From: Catenuloplanes indicus
GTDB taxonomy: Bacteria; Actinomycetota; Actinomycetes; Mycobacteriales; Micromonosporaceae
DNA length: 64,000 bases
Direction of reading: 5' to 3'
NCBI RefSeq assembly: GCF_030813715.1
Contig: NZ_JAUSUZ010000001.1
Location: 7,006,001-7,070,000, forward strand
The translations under genes were made by a program, and so were the position numbers. Positions 10,094-19,367 of this stretch are shown in pieces (positions within the stretch are counted from its first letter, which is position 1; every line of letters starts with the position of its first letter). Below the pieces are notes generated by a model. It had not been told where the DNA came from, did no database searches, and was given only the letters and a program-made list of their open reading frames with translations.

Positions 10094-13000
10094 GTGGGCG
10101 TGAAGACCTTCATCGAGGGCTGGCCCGTGTGGCGGCAGCTCACCGGCACCGACCCGCTCGGGCGCGGGCTCGCGGCACAGTCGCGGCGGTCCAGGGAGCT
10201 GACCGCGCGCACCGAGACCGCAGACTCCGTGGCCAAGTCGGTCTGTCCCTACTGCGCGGTCGGTTGCGGCCAGCGCGTGTTCGTCAAGGACGGCCGGGTC
10301 ACCCAGATCGAGGGCGACCCGGACAGCCCGATCTCCCGCGGCCGCCTCTGCCCGAAGGGGTCGGCCAGCAAGAGCCTGGTCACGAACCCGGACCGGCAGC
10401 GCACCGTGCTCTACCGCCGGCCGTTCGGCACGGACTGGGAAGAGCTGAGCCTGGACACGGCGATGGAGATGATCGCCGACCGGGTGGTGGCCGCGCGCGA
10501 GCAGACCTGGGAGGACCGGGACTCCGACGGCCGCCCGCTGAACCGCACGCTCGGCATCGCGAGCCTGGGCGGCGCCACGCTGGACAACGAAGAGAACTAT
10601 CTGATCAAGAAGCTCTTCACCGCGATGGGCGCGATCCAGATCGAGAACCAGGCGCGCATTTGACACTCCGCCACCGTTCCCGGTCTGGGAACTTCTTTCG
10701 GCCGTGGCGGGGCCACCGGGTTCCAGCAGGACCTGGCCAACGCTGACTGCATCGTCATCCAGGGTTCGAACATGGCCGAGGCACACCCGGTCGGGTTCCA
10801 GTGGGTGATGGAGGCGAAGAAGCGCGGTGCGACGATCATCCACGTCGACCCGCGGTTCACCCGGACCAGCGCGATGGCGCACAAGCACGTGCCGATCCGG
10901 GCCGGTGCGGACATCGCGTTCCTCGGCGGCGTCGTGCGCTACATCCTGGACAACGAGCTCGACTTCCGGGAGTACGTGCTGGCGTACACGAACGCGGCCA
11001 CCATCGTGTCCGGCGACTTCCAGGACACCGAGGACCTGGACGGGTTCTTCTCCGGTTACGACCCGGAGCACAACGTCTACGACCAGACCAGCTGGGCGTA
11101 CGAGGGGCAGCGCGGCCAGGCGGACAGCGAGCACGAGGAGCACACGGAGCGGGAGACCGCGTCCGGGCTGCAGCAGGAGTCGCACGGCGATCCGATCCCG
11201 GGTGGGACGCGCCGGGACGAGACGCTGCAGGACCCGCGGTGCGTCTACCAGATCCTGAAGCGGCACTTCGCGCGCTACACGCCGGAGGTGGTGGAGAGCC
11301 TCACCGGCGTACCCCGGGCTGATTTCCTGAAGGTCTGCGAGGCGTGGACCCGGAACTCCGGCCGGGAGCGGACCACGGCGCTGGTCTACTCGGTCGGCTG
11401 GACGCAGCACAGCGTGGGCGTGCAGTACATCCGGACCGGCGCGATCATCCAGCTGCTGCTCGGCAACATGGGCCGGCCCGGCGGCGGGATCATGGCGCTC
11501 CGTGGGCACGCCAGCATCCAGGGGTCGACCGACATCCCGACGCTGTTCAACCTACTGCCCGGCTACCTGCCGATGCCGGTCGCGGGCAAGCACGACACGT
11601 TCGACGAGTGGATCGACAGCATCCGGCACCCGGGGCAGAAGGGCTTCTGGGCGAACGCGCGCGCGTACGCGGTCAACCTGCTCAAGGCGTACTGGGGCGA
11701 CGCGGCCACCGCGGAGAACGACTACGGGTTCGGCTGGATGCCCCGGCTGACCGGCGATCACGGTACGTACCAGCAGGTCCTGAACATGATCGACGGCAAG
11801 GTGAAGGGCTACTTCCTGCTCGGGCAGAACCCGGCGGTCGGCTCCGCGCACGGCAAGGCGCAGCGGCTCGGCATGGCGAACCTGGACTGGCTGGTCGTCC
11901 GCGACCTGTACGAGATCGAGAGCGCAACGTTCTGGAAGAACGGGCCCGAGGCCGAGACCGGGGAGATCACGCCGGAGACCTGCCGGACCGAGGTGTTTCT
12001 CATGCCGGCCGCCAGCCACGTGGAGAAGGAGGGCACGTTCACCCAGACGCAGCGCCTGCTCCAGTGGCGGGAGAAGGCGGTCGACCCACCGCAGGACTGC
12101 CGCTCCGAGCTGTGGTTCTTCTACCACCTGGGCCGGCTGGTCCGCTCACGCCTGGCGGGTTCCACGTTGCCCAGGGACCGCGGTCTGCTGGAGATGGCCT
12201 GGGACTACCCGGTGCACGGCGACGAGGCCGAGCCGAGCGCGGCCGACGTGCTCAAGGAGATCAACGGGTACGAGGTGGCGAGCGGCCGCCCGCTGTCCTC
12301 GTTCACCGAGATGAAGGACGACGGGAGCACGCTGGGCGGCTGCTGGATCTACACCGGCGTGTTCAAGGACGGCGTGAACCAGGCCGCCCGGCGCAAGCCG
12401 CGGTCCGAGCAGGACTACGTGGCGGCGGAGTGGGGCTGGGCCTGGCCGGCGAACCGGCGCACGCTCTACAACCGCGCGTCAGCGGACCCGTCCGGTGCGC
12501 CGTGGTCCGCCCGGAAGGCGTACGTCTGGTGGGACGCGGAGAAGGGCGAGTGGACCGGGCACGACGTGCCGGACTTCGAGAGGACGAAGCCGCCGTCGTA
12601 CCGGCCGCCGGAGGGCGCGGCCGGCGTGGACGCGATCGCGGGCGACGACGCGTTCATCATGCAGGGCGACGGGAAGGGCTGGCTGTTCGTGCCGAGCGGG
12701 CTCATCGACGGCCCGATGCCGACGCACTACGAGCCGGCCGAGTCGCCGATCCGCAACCCGCTGTACGGGCAGCAGGGCAACCCGACCCGGAAGATCTACG
12801 TACGCGCGGACAACGTGATCAACCCGAGCCCGCCGGAGCCGCACAGCGAGGTCTTCCCGTACATCTTCACGGTCAGCCGGCTCACCGAGCACCACACGGC
12901 CGGCGGCATGAGCCGCACGCTGCCGTACCTGGCGGAGCTGCAACCGGGCCTGTTCGTCGAGGTGTCACCGGCGCTGGCCGGCGAGCTCGGCCTGCGGCAC

Positions 13001-13354
13001 ATGGACTGGGCGCACCTGGTCACCGGGCGGTCCGCGGTGGAGGCCCGGGTGTTCGTCACCGACCGGCTGCGGCCGCTGCGTGTCGAGGGGCGGATCGTGC
13101 ACCAGATCTGGCTGCCGTACCACTTCGGCACGAACGGCGTGGTCACCGGCGACTCGACGAACGACCTGTTCGGCATCACGCTCGACCCGAACACGCTGAT
13201 CCAGGAAAGCAAGATCGGCACGTGCGATCTGGTGCCGGGGCGGCGTCCGAGGGGTCAGGCGCTGCTGTCCTACGTGGCCGCCTACCGGCGCCGCGCCGGC
13301 CTGACCGACGACCACGTGACGCCGATCCAGACGACTGGGGATGACGATGGGTAA
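10094..13354 (+). CDS. fdhA: Formate dehydrogenase alpha subunit, selenoprotein with in-frame UGA (Sec190)
   Basis: Molybdenum/tungsten bis-MGD enzyme that oxidises formate to CO2. Read through the TGA at 10661-10663 as selenocysteine, the frame is continuous for 1086 residues. Cys51, Cys54, Cys58 and Cys86 (VCPYCAVGC, RLCPKG) bind the proximal [4Fe-4S] cluster. Sec190 sits in the catalytic context QARI-U-HSATV of Sec-containing formate dehydrogenases, followed by FGRGGATGF. A SECIS hairpin follows the UGA, and selA, selB, selC and selD lie within 10 kb. GGGAGG at 10079-10084 favours GTG 10094 over GTG 10085. I see no twin-arginine signal peptide, so the enzyme probably acts on the cytoplasmic side. 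It overlaps fdhB by 14 nt. An acidic insertion with HEEHTERETASG lies around residues 350-370. Without Sec insertion only a 189-residue fragment would form. Confidence 0.95.
10661..10710 (+). promoter_or_regulatory. SECIS element with the recoded UGA codon
   Basis: Just after the UGA (10661-10663), GTTCCC (10676-10681) pairs with GGGAAC (10687-10692) and leaves the apical loop GGTCT, the same loop as in the classical enterobacterial fdhF SECIS. A lower stem CGCCAC (10669-10674) pairs with GTGGCG (10704-10709). The spacing from UGA to loop is 18 nt, in the expected range for SelB binding. The lower stem is asymmetric, with 11 unpaired bases on the 3' side. Confidence 0.9.
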
Positions 13355-14288
13355 CCTCTCCGGCCCGGGGAACAACAGCCTGTACGGTCCGCTGGATCCG
13401 GCGCCGGACGCGGGATATGCCGACGCGCCGCCGCGGATGGGGTTCTTCACCGACACCAGCGTGTGCATCGGCTGCAAGGCGTGCGAGGTGGCCTGCAAGG
13501 AATGGAACGGCGTGCCCGCGGACGGGTACGACCTGCTCGGCCAGTCCTTCGACAACACCGGCGGGCTGACCGCGAACTCGTGGCGGGCCGTGCACTTCAT
13601 CGAGCAGCCGATGCCGGCATCGGTGTCCGCGGTCGACGCGGCGCCCGCCGCCGCGCCCGCGCCGGCCGCGGTGGCGCTCGGCATGCCGGGCATCGGGCCG
13701 CCGGCCGGGGAGGCACGGCCGGACTTCCGCTGGCTGATGATGTCCAACGTCTGCAAGCACTGTACGCACGCGGCCTGCCTGGACGTGTGCCCGACCGGTG
13801 CGCTGTTCCGCACCGAGTACGGCACCGTGGTGGTGCAGGAGGACATCTGCAACGGCTGCGGCTACTGCATCCCGGCCTGCCCGTACGGCGTGGTCGACCA
13901 GCGCAAGGACGACGGCCGCGCGTGGAAGTGCACGCTCTGCTACGACCGGATCGGCGACGGGCTCACGCCCGCGTGCGCGCAAGCCTGCCCGACCGAGTCC
14001 ATCCAGTACGGCGAGCTGTCCGAGCTGCGGGAACGGGCGGCGGAACGGGTGGACGCGCTGCGCGCGGCGGGGGAGACGACCGCGCGGCTGTACGGGCACG
14101 ACGAGAACGACGGGGTCGGCGGCGACGGCGCGTTCTTCCTGCTGCTGGACGAACCCGAGGTGTACGGGCTGCCGCCGGACCCGGTCGTCACCACGCGCGA
14201 CCTGCCGGCGATGTGGAAGCGTGCGGGCGTGGCCGCACTGACGATGGTGGGAGCGGCGATAGTGGCGTTCGCGGGACGGTCGCGGTGA
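13341..14288 (+). CDS. fdhB: Formate dehydrogenase iron-sulfur (beta) subunit
   Basis: Electron-transfer subunit carrying about four [4Fe-4S] clusters from FdhA towards the membrane. In order I see SVCIGCKACEVACKEWNG, VCKHCTHAACLDVCPTGAL, ICNGCGYCIPACPYGVV and KCTLCYDRI with CAQACPTESI, the standard four-cluster ferredoxin layout of the FdnH/HybA group. Between the first and second clusters is an Ala/Pro-rich insertion of about 30 residues. The C-terminus ends in one hydrophobic helix (VAALTMVGAAIVAFAG), a likely membrane anchor. The ATG at 13341 overlaps fdhA; ATG 13347 is an alternative. The stop overlaps the next start by four bases. Confidence 0.95.
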   Translation: MTMGNLSGPGNNSLYGPLDPAPDAGYADAPPRMGFFTDTSVCIGCKACEVACKEWNGVPADGYDLLGQSFDNTGGLTANSWRAVHFIEQPMPASVSAVDAAPAAAPAPAAVALGMPGIGPPAGEARPDFRWLMMSNVCKHCTHAACLDVCPTGALFRTEYGTVVVQEDICNGCGYCIPACPYGVVDQRKDDGRAWKCTLCYDRIGDGLTPACAQACPTESIQYGELSELRERAAERVDALRAAGETTARLYGHDENDGVGGDGAFFLLLDEPEVYGLPPDPVVTTRDLPAMWKRAGVAALTMVGAAIVAFAGRSR

Positions 14289-15550
14289 GTACACCGTCCG
14301 GCATCCCGTCGCGGGACGGTGTCGGTAAGGCCGGGCAGGGGGTCGATCGGCGGGGTGAGCGGGACGTAGTGGGCCGGCCGGATTCACCCGGCCGACCGGG
14401 CCGCCGGGACAGGTCGCGGTCGCGGTCGCGGGAAGAGATCATGGTGCCGGAGGCCGAGTTCCGGTCGTACTACAACCGGCCGATCGTCAAGGCCGCGGTC
14501 TGGAAGCACGACATCGCCGCGTACCTGTTCACCGGCGGGCTCGCGGCCGGGTCCGCGCTGCTCGGCGCCGGTGGCGACCTCACCGGGCGGCCCGCGCTGC
14601 GCCGCGCCGGACGCCTTGCCGCGCTCGGTGCGATCGGCGCCAGCACGTACTTCCTGATCGCCGACCTCGGCCGGCCGGCGCGGTTCCACCACATGCTGCG
14701 GATCGCGCGGCCGACCTCGCCGATGTCGATGGGCACCTGGATCCTCTCCGCGTTCGGCGGCGCGGCCGGAGTGGCGGCCGCGGCCGAGATCGCCCCGGCG
14801 CTGCTGCCCGAACGCGGGCTGCTCGGGCTGGTCCGCCGCGCGATGCCGCTCACCGGCCGGGCGACCGGGATCGCCGCGGCGGCGGCCGCCCCGGCGCTCG
14901 CCACCTACACCGCGGTGCTGCTGGCGGACACGGCCACGCCGTCCTGGCACGAGGCGTACCCGGAACTGCCGTTCGTCTTCGGCGGCAGCGCGCTGGCCAG
15001 CGGGGCCGCGGTCGGGCTGATCGCGGCGCCGGTCGCACAGAACGGCCCGGCGGCGCGGCTCGCGGTCGCGGGCGCGGTCATCGAGCAGATCGCGGCGCAC
15101 CGGGTCGAGCACGGGATGGGACTGCTCAGCGAGCCGTACCGGCAGGGCCGGGCCGGGAAGCTGCTCAAGGTGAGCCGGGCGCTGACGATCGCGGGCGCGG
15201 TGGGCGCGGTGCTCGGCCGCCGTAGCCGGGTGGTGTCCGCGCTCTCCGGGGTCGCGCTGCTGGCGGCCTCGGCGGCGACCCGCTTCGGGATCTTCGACGG
15301 CGGCATCGCCTCGGCGCGGGATCCGAAGTACACGGTGATCCCGCAGCGCGCCCGGCTCGCGGACCGCACGGCGGGTTCCGGCGGCACCGGGGGTCTGGCC
15401 GGCGCAGGGAGTTCCGGCGTCACCGGCGCTTCGGCCGGGACGCCCGCGGCCGGCGGTATCGCGGTCACCGGCGGTGCGGTCCTCGGCGATCGCGGTGACG
15501 GCACCGCCGACGCCGCCGGCCACTCCGCCGATGACGACTCCGTGCGGTGA
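14285..15550 (+). CDS. NrfD/PsrC-like integral membrane subunit of formate dehydrogenase
   Basis: Quinone-reactive membrane subunit that would anchor FdhA-FdhB and pass electrons to the menaquinone pool. It starts at GTG 14285, overlapping the fdhB stop. After a basic, probably unstructured N-terminus (residues 1-50), the family core begins with VPEAEFRSYYNRPIVK and KHDIAAYLFTGGLAAGSALL, then multiple hydrophobic helices with LIADLGRPARFHHMLR, SPMSMGTWIL and a late RFGIFDGGIASARDPKYT. The last 65 or so residues are Gly/Ala/Ser-rich low complexity. The 421-residue length is slightly above the family norm because of both tails. A strong hairpin (15622-15662) ends this operon. Confidence 0.9.
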   Translation: MSTPSGIPSRDGVGKAGQGVDRRGERDVVGRPDSPGRPGRRDRSRSRSREEIMVPEAEFRSYYNRPIVKAAVWKHDIAAYLFTGGLAAGSALLGAGGDLTGRPALRRAGRLAALGAIGASTYFLIADLGRPARFHHMLRIARPTSPMSMGTWILSAFGGAAGVAAAAEIAPALLPERGLLGLVRRAMPLTGRATGIAAAAAAPALATYTAVLLADTATPSWHEAYPELPFVFGGSALASGAAVGLIAAPVAQNGPAARLAVAGAVIEQIAAHRVEHGMGLLSEPYRQGRAGKLLKVSRALTIAGAVGAVLGRRSRVVSALSGVALLAASAATRFGIFDGGIASARDPKYTVIPQRARLADRTAGSGGTGGLAGAGSSGVTGASAGTPAAGGIAVTGGAVLGDRGDGTADAAGHSADDDSVR

Positions 15551-15621
15551 CCACGACGCTCGCACCGGCCGGCTTCCGGACCGGGCCGGGTGCGCGCCCT
15601 CGGGGCCGCGGTCGGCGGATC

Positions 15622-15662
15622 GGCCTCGGCGGACCGTCCGGTGAGGGACGACCGCCGAGGCC
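15622..15662. terminator. Bidirectional terminator hairpin
   Basis: GGCCTCGGCGG (15622-15632) pairs perfectly over 11 bp with CCGCCGAGGCC (15652-15662). It lies between two convergent genes, the NrfD-like subunit and the DUF2382 gene, and should stop both transcripts. No T-run follows, as is common in actinobacteria. Confidence 0.75.
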
Positions 15663-15684
15663 TGATGACGCCTCCCTGAGACGG

Positions 15685-16389
15685 TCAGCGGCGGTTACGG
15701 TCCGGCAGGTCGGCCTCGATCCGTTCCTTGCGGACGCGCCCGCCGACCGTCTCCTCGTCCTGTACGGTCTCCGTGCCGAGACGGACCCGCTCGACCGGCA
15801 CCGCCTCCGTGCGCACCACCGGACGTTCCGCGTGCAGCGTCACCTCGTGCTCGGACTCGCTGATCGCCGGGCCGGCGAACGCGTCCTCCCGGTTCGCGTC
15901 CGTGATCGGCTCGCGTTCCAGGCGCACCTCCTCGCGCTGCACCGGCACGGTGGTCCGCACGTCCTCGGTGACCACGTACTTGCGCAGCCGTGCCGTACCG
16001 GTCGCGTGCCGTTCCGTATCCACGTGCAGACGTTCCTCGGAGCGGGTCATCGCGTGCCGGCCGGCGTTCTCACCGCCGGCGTAGTACGCGTACAGGCGCT
16101 GCACCTCGGACTGGTCGAGCGGCTCGTCGGCGTCGCTCTCCACCCGCGGCGCACCCTTGATCGTGGACTTGTCGAACGGCACGAACAGCTCCCCGTCGCG
16201 CAGTTCGGCCGCGCCGAGCGGGATCAGCGTGTCGCGCAGGCCGAACAGGCCGGTGCGCACGCTCACCCACTCGGCGCCGGTGCCGTCCGCGCCCGTCCAC
16301 ACCTGGTCCACGGTGCCGACGCGGTCACCGTCCCGGTCGAAGACGGTGCGGCCAGGAAGGGAGTTCCAGTGCTCGGACGTGATGCTCAT
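15685..16389 (-). CDS. PRC-barrel / DUF2382 stress-related protein
   Basis: 234-residue soluble protein with an N-terminal PRC-barrel (about residues 1-85; LPGRTVFDRDGDRVGTVDQVW) and a C-terminal DUF2382 region (about 120-225) rich in charged beta repeats such as EERLHVDTERHATGTARLRKYV and EEVRLEREPI, ending in VRKERIEADLP. These proteins are common in actinobacteria and cyanobacteria and tend to be stress-induced; no enzymatic role is known. It stands alone between two hairpins and is not obviously linked to selenium metabolism despite lying between fdh and selD. Confidence 0.85.
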   Translation of the reverse strand: MSITSEHWNSLPGRTVFDRDGDRVGTVDQVWTGADGTGAEWVSVRTGLFGLRDTLIPLGAAELRDGELFVPFDKSTIKGAPRVESDADEPLDQSEVQRLYAYYAGGENAGRHAMTRSEERLHVDTERHATGTARLRKYVVTEDVRTTVPVQREEVRLEREPITDANREDAFAGPAISESEHEVTLHAERPVVRTEAVPVERVRLGTETVQDEETVGGRVRKERIEADLPDRNRR

Positions 16390-16464
16390 GGTTCCTCCTC
16401 GTGTCGCGGTGCTGGGTGCTGCGATACCCGCGTCACACAGCGCGAGTCAGTCGGACACGAAAGG

Positions 16465-16493
16465 TGACATGAGTGAGCGGACCGCTCATGTCA
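16465..16493. terminator. Hairpin at the selD stop codon
   Basis: TGACATGAG (16465-16473) pairs perfectly with CTCATGTCA (16485-16493); an alternative inner stem GAGCGG-A-CCGCTC is also possible. The right arm includes the selD stop codon. It probably terminates selD, and it lies just upstream of the DUF2382 gene on the same strand. Confidence 0.6.
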
Positions 16494-17486
16494 ACGAACG
16501 ATCAGCGTACGTCCGTCCTGGTCAGCCGCGCGCAGCTCGCCGATCACGGGGTGACCCGGCACCTCGCCCGCGATCAGTAGACCGCCGGACGTCTGCGCGT
16601 CCGCGAGAAGCAGAAGTTCATCCTCGGGTACGCCGTCCGCGTCCAGATGCGGCCGGACCCAGTCCAGATTGCGCCGGGTGCCACCGCTGACGAACCCGTC
16701 CGCGAGCGCGGCCCGCGCGCCGTCCAGGTAGGGCACCGCGGACGCGTCCACGAACGCGGTCACGCCGCTGGCCCGCGCGAGTTTGTGCAGGTGGCCGAGC
16801 AGCCCGAAGCCGGTCACGTCGGTCGCGGCGACCGCACCGGCCGCCACCGCCGCGTCGGCCGCGTCCCGGTTCAGCGCGATCATCGCGGCCACCGCGTGCG
16901 GGAACACCTCACCGGTCGCCTTGTGCCGGCTGTTCAGCACGCCGATGCCGAGCGGCTTGGTCAGCGTCAGCGGCACGCCGGGCCGCCCCGCGTCGTTGCG
17001 CAACAGCCGGTCCGGGTCGACCAGGCCGGTCACCGCCATGCCGTACTTCGGCTCCGGGTCGTCGACGCTGTGCCCGCCCGCGACCGGGCACCCGGCCGAC
17101 CGGGCCACGTCCAGCCCCCCGCGCAGCACCTCCGCGGCCAGCTCCATCGGCAGCAGGTCACGCGGCCAGGCCAGCAGATTGATCGCGACGATCGGCGTGC
17201 CACCCATGGCGTACACGTCGGACAGCGCGTTCGCGGCCGCGATCCGCCCCCAGTCGTACGCGTCGTCCACCACCGGCGTGAAGAAGTCCGCCGTGGACAC
17301 CACCGCCCGGTCCGCCCCGATCCGGACCACCGCCGCGTCGTCCCCGTCGTCCAGCCCGACGATCAGCTCGCGCTCCGCGTCGTGCGGCGCACCGCGCAGC
17401 CCCGCGACCACCGTCTCCAGCTCACCCGGGGGAATCTTGCAGGCACAGCCACCGCCGTGCGCGTACCCAGTCAGACGTACCGTCAT
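16491..17486 (-). CDS. selD: Selenide, water dikinase (selenophosphate synthetase)
   Basis: Makes selenophosphate, the selenium donor for Sec-tRNA formation, from selenide and ATP. The 331-residue protein begins with YAHGGGCACKI, where Cys14 and Lys17 match the catalytic Cys/Lys pair; Cys rather than Sec is encoded, so SelD itself does not depend on the pathway. Further family motifs are GLDDGDDAAVV, VSTADFFTPVVDDAYDWG, NALSDVYAMGG, GGHSVDDPEPKYGMAVTG and ATDVTGFGLLGHL. The ATG at 17486 is 38 bp from the divergently transcribed tRNA-Sec gene, with selB and selA beyond, so the whole Sec machinery is grouped. Confidence 0.97.
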   Translation of the reverse strand: MTVRLTGYAHGGGCACKIPPGELETVVAGLRGAPHDAERELIVGLDDGDDAAVVRIGADRAVVSTADFFTPVVDDAYDWGRIAAANALSDVYAMGGTPIVAINLLAWPRDLLPMELAAEVLRGGLDVARSAGCPVAGGHSVDDPEPKYGMAVTGLVDPDRLLRNDAGRPGVPLTLTKPLGIGVLNSRHKATGEVFPHAVAAMIALNRDAADAAVAAGAVAATDVTGFGLLGHLHKLARASGVTAFVDASAVPYLDGARAALADGFVSGGTRRNLDWVRPHLDADGVPEDELLLLADAQTSGGLLIAGEVPGHPVIGELRAADQDGRTLIVR

Positions 17487-17524
17487 GATCCGACTCTCGC
17501 ACGCCCCTTGCTAGGCTGCTCGCC

Positions 17525-17617
17525 GAAGGCGATCGAGTGGCTGGTGCCCTCCCCGATCTTCAAAATCGGTGTGACCGAGTCTCTCGGTCAGGCGGGTTCG
17601 ATTCCCGTCCGCCTTCG
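17525..17617 (+). tRNA. selC: tRNA-Sec (anticodon UCA)
   Basis: The 93-nt gene folds as selenocysteine tRNA. The anticodon stem CCGAT/ATCGG holds loop CTTCAAA with anticodon TCA at 17560-17562. The extra-long variable arm GACCGAG-TCT-CTCGGTC has a perfect 7-bp stem, and the T arm is GCGGG-TTCGATT-CCCGT. The acceptor stem GAAGGCG pairs with CGCCTTC; the eighth pair of the expected long stem would be an A-C mismatch, unless the stem is shifted. G73 is followed by CTCA, so CCA is not encoded. It is on the strand opposite selD and selB; the selB stop codon begins two bases after its end. Confidence 0.94.
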
Positions 17618-17618
17618 C

Positions 17619-19367
17619 TCACATCATCTCCCGGCTGTTGTCCGGGAGCCGGCGCGTGATGCCCGCGCGGTCGAGCAGTTCCAGGAGCGGGACCGCGACG
17701 CGGCGGCTGCAGCCGAGGGCTCGGCGGGCCTCGCTGACGGTGAACGGGCTCGGCAGGGAGGTCAGCACGTGGCCGGCCCGGTCGAGCGCGTCCGGGAGCA
17801 GGAAGACGTTGTCGGCCACCCGGAGCAGGAGGCCGGCGCGGACCGCGGCGGCGGCCTCGCGCCGGCCCAGGCCGACCTCGGTCAGGCGGGCGGCCTCGGG
17901 CGCGGCGAACGGGGTGTCGCGCAGGTCGTCGCGGATGGTGGCGACCATGCGGGCCAGCCTCGGTGGAACGCCGGAGCCGGCGGCGACCACGCGACCGTCG
18001 CGGTAGGACAGCGGGGGAGTGACCAGGGCCTCGACCAGCGCGATGTCGGGCAGGCCGAGGCGGTGGCGGAGTGCCTCGGCGGGAGCACCGGGCTCCAGCG
18101 GGTGTTCCGTCGCGTACGTGGTGGCCGCGTCGGCCAGCCGGGCGCCGAGCGCGGACCAGTGCGCGGGGTCGGCCAGCCAGTCGCCGGTGACCGGGGCGAT
18201 CGTCACCGGGACGCCCATCCGGCGCAGGTCGTCGCGCCGGATCAGGGCGCGGCGGCGCAGCTCGTCGTGCTCGTCCGGGACGCCGGTCACGGCGGCCAGC
18301 ACGGCGGCGCGGGCGGCGGCGGCACCGCGCCGGCCGAGCGCGGGCGGGGCCACGTCGAGCACGGTGGCGCCGCCGAGCACGCGCGGGCCGGACCGGCCGG
18401 GGTCGCGCAGCAGCACCCGGTCGCCGAGGTGCAGCGGCAGCGGGCGGGTGAGGCGCAGGCGCAGCGTGTCCGGGCCGAGCGGGCGGACACGGGCCACGAC
18501 GGCGGCGGAGCCGACGTGCACGGTGACGGACGGGGGCAGATCGGCGACCGGGAACCCGTCCAGGCGCAGGTCCAGTTCCGTGGTCGGCGCGTAGGCACCG
18601 GGCGTGAGCAGCACGGTGCCGCGGCCGGCGGCGTCCCGGTCGACGCCGCGCAGGTTGATCGCGACGCGCGCCACCGGGCCGACCCGCTCGGCGGTCCGGC
18701 CGAGTGACTGGAGGCCGCGCACCCGTACCGGGCGGCCGTCCAGGCTGAGTTCGTCGCCGACGTGCAGCCGGCCGGTGCCGAGCGTGCCGGTGACCACGGT
18801 GCCGGCGCCGCGCACGGTGAAGGCGCGGTCCACCCAGAGCCGTACCGGTGCGGTGGGGTCCGGCTCCGGCAGCGCGGCGACCAGGGCGTCCAGCGCGCCG
18901 CGCAGCTCGGGGATGCCGAGACCGGTGGTGCCGCTGACCGCGACGACCGGGACGCGGCCGAGCGACGTGCGCGCGACGCGGTCGAGCGCGTCGGCGATCA
19001 CGGGCTCCGGCGGGGCCAGGTCAGCGCGGGTCACGCAGAGCAGCCCGTGCCGTACGCCGAGCGCGTCCAGCGCGGCCAGGTGCTCCTCGGACTGCGGCAT
19101 CCAGCCGCCGTCCGCCGCGACGACCAGCATCGCGGCCGGGACCGGGCCGATCCCGGCCAGCATGTTCGGGACGAACCGTTCGTGGCCGGGCACGTCCACG
19201 AACGCCACGGTCTCGCCGGACGGCAGCCCGGTCCAGGCGAAACCGAGGTCGATGGTCATGCCGCGCCGCCGCTCCTCGGCCCAGCGGTCCGGCTCCATCC
19301 CGGTCAGCGCGCGGACCAGCGTGGACTTGCCGTGGTCGACGTGCCCGGCGGTCGCTACGACATGCAT
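17619..19367 (-). CDS. selB: Selenocysteine-specific translation elongation factor SelB
   Basis: GTPase that delivers Sec-tRNA to UGA codons next to a SECIS hairpin. From ATG 19367 it has 582 residues. The G domain shows GHVDHGKST (residues 8-16), RRRGMTIDLGFAW, DVPGHERFVPNML and TRAD for the guanine-specificity loop. EF-Tu-like beta-barrel domains follow, and the C-terminal third is a run of winged-helix domains that bind SECIS RNA, ending with ARRALGCSRRVAVPLLELLDR. Its start overlaps the selA stop by 13 nt, so selA and selB form one operon. Its RNA partner is the hairpin at 10669-10709. Confidence 0.97.
   Translation of the reverse strand: MHVVATAGHVDHGKSTLVRALTGMEPDRWAEERRRGMTIDLGFAWTGLPSGETVAFVDVPGHERFVPNMLAGIGPVPAAMLVVAADGGWMPQSEEHLAALDALGVRHGLLCVTRADLAPPEPVIADALDRVARTSLGRVPVVAVSGTTGLGIPELRGALDALVAALPEPDPTAPVRLWVDRAFTVRGAGTVVTGTLGTGRLHVGDELSLDGRPVRVRGLQSLGRTAERVGPVARVAINLRGVDRDAAGRGTVLLTPGAYAPTTELDLRLDGFPVADLPPSVTVHVGSAAVVARVRPLGPDTLRLRLTRPLPLHLGDRVLLRDPGRSGPRVLGGATVLDVAPPALGRRGAAAARAAVLAAVTGVPDEHDELRRRALIRRDDLRRMGVPVTIAPVTGDWLADPAHWSALGARLADAATTYATEHPLEPGAPAEALRHRLGLPDIALVEALVTPPLSYRDGRVVAAGSGVPPRLARMVATIRDDLRDTPFAAPEAARLTEVGLGRREAAAAVRAGLLLRVADNVFLLPDALDRAGHVLTSLPSPFTVSEARRALGCSRRVAVPLLELLDRAGITRRLPDNSREMM

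Noticed and set aside
10661-10663. Stop codon making a truncated formate dehydrogenase pseudogene
   Set aside because: The UGA is at the catalytic Sec position, a SECIS hairpin follows and all four sel genes are nearby.
17525-17617. Integration site of a mobile island at selC
   Set aside because: selC is a known target elsewhere, but no integrase and no repeated tRNA 3' end is seen.
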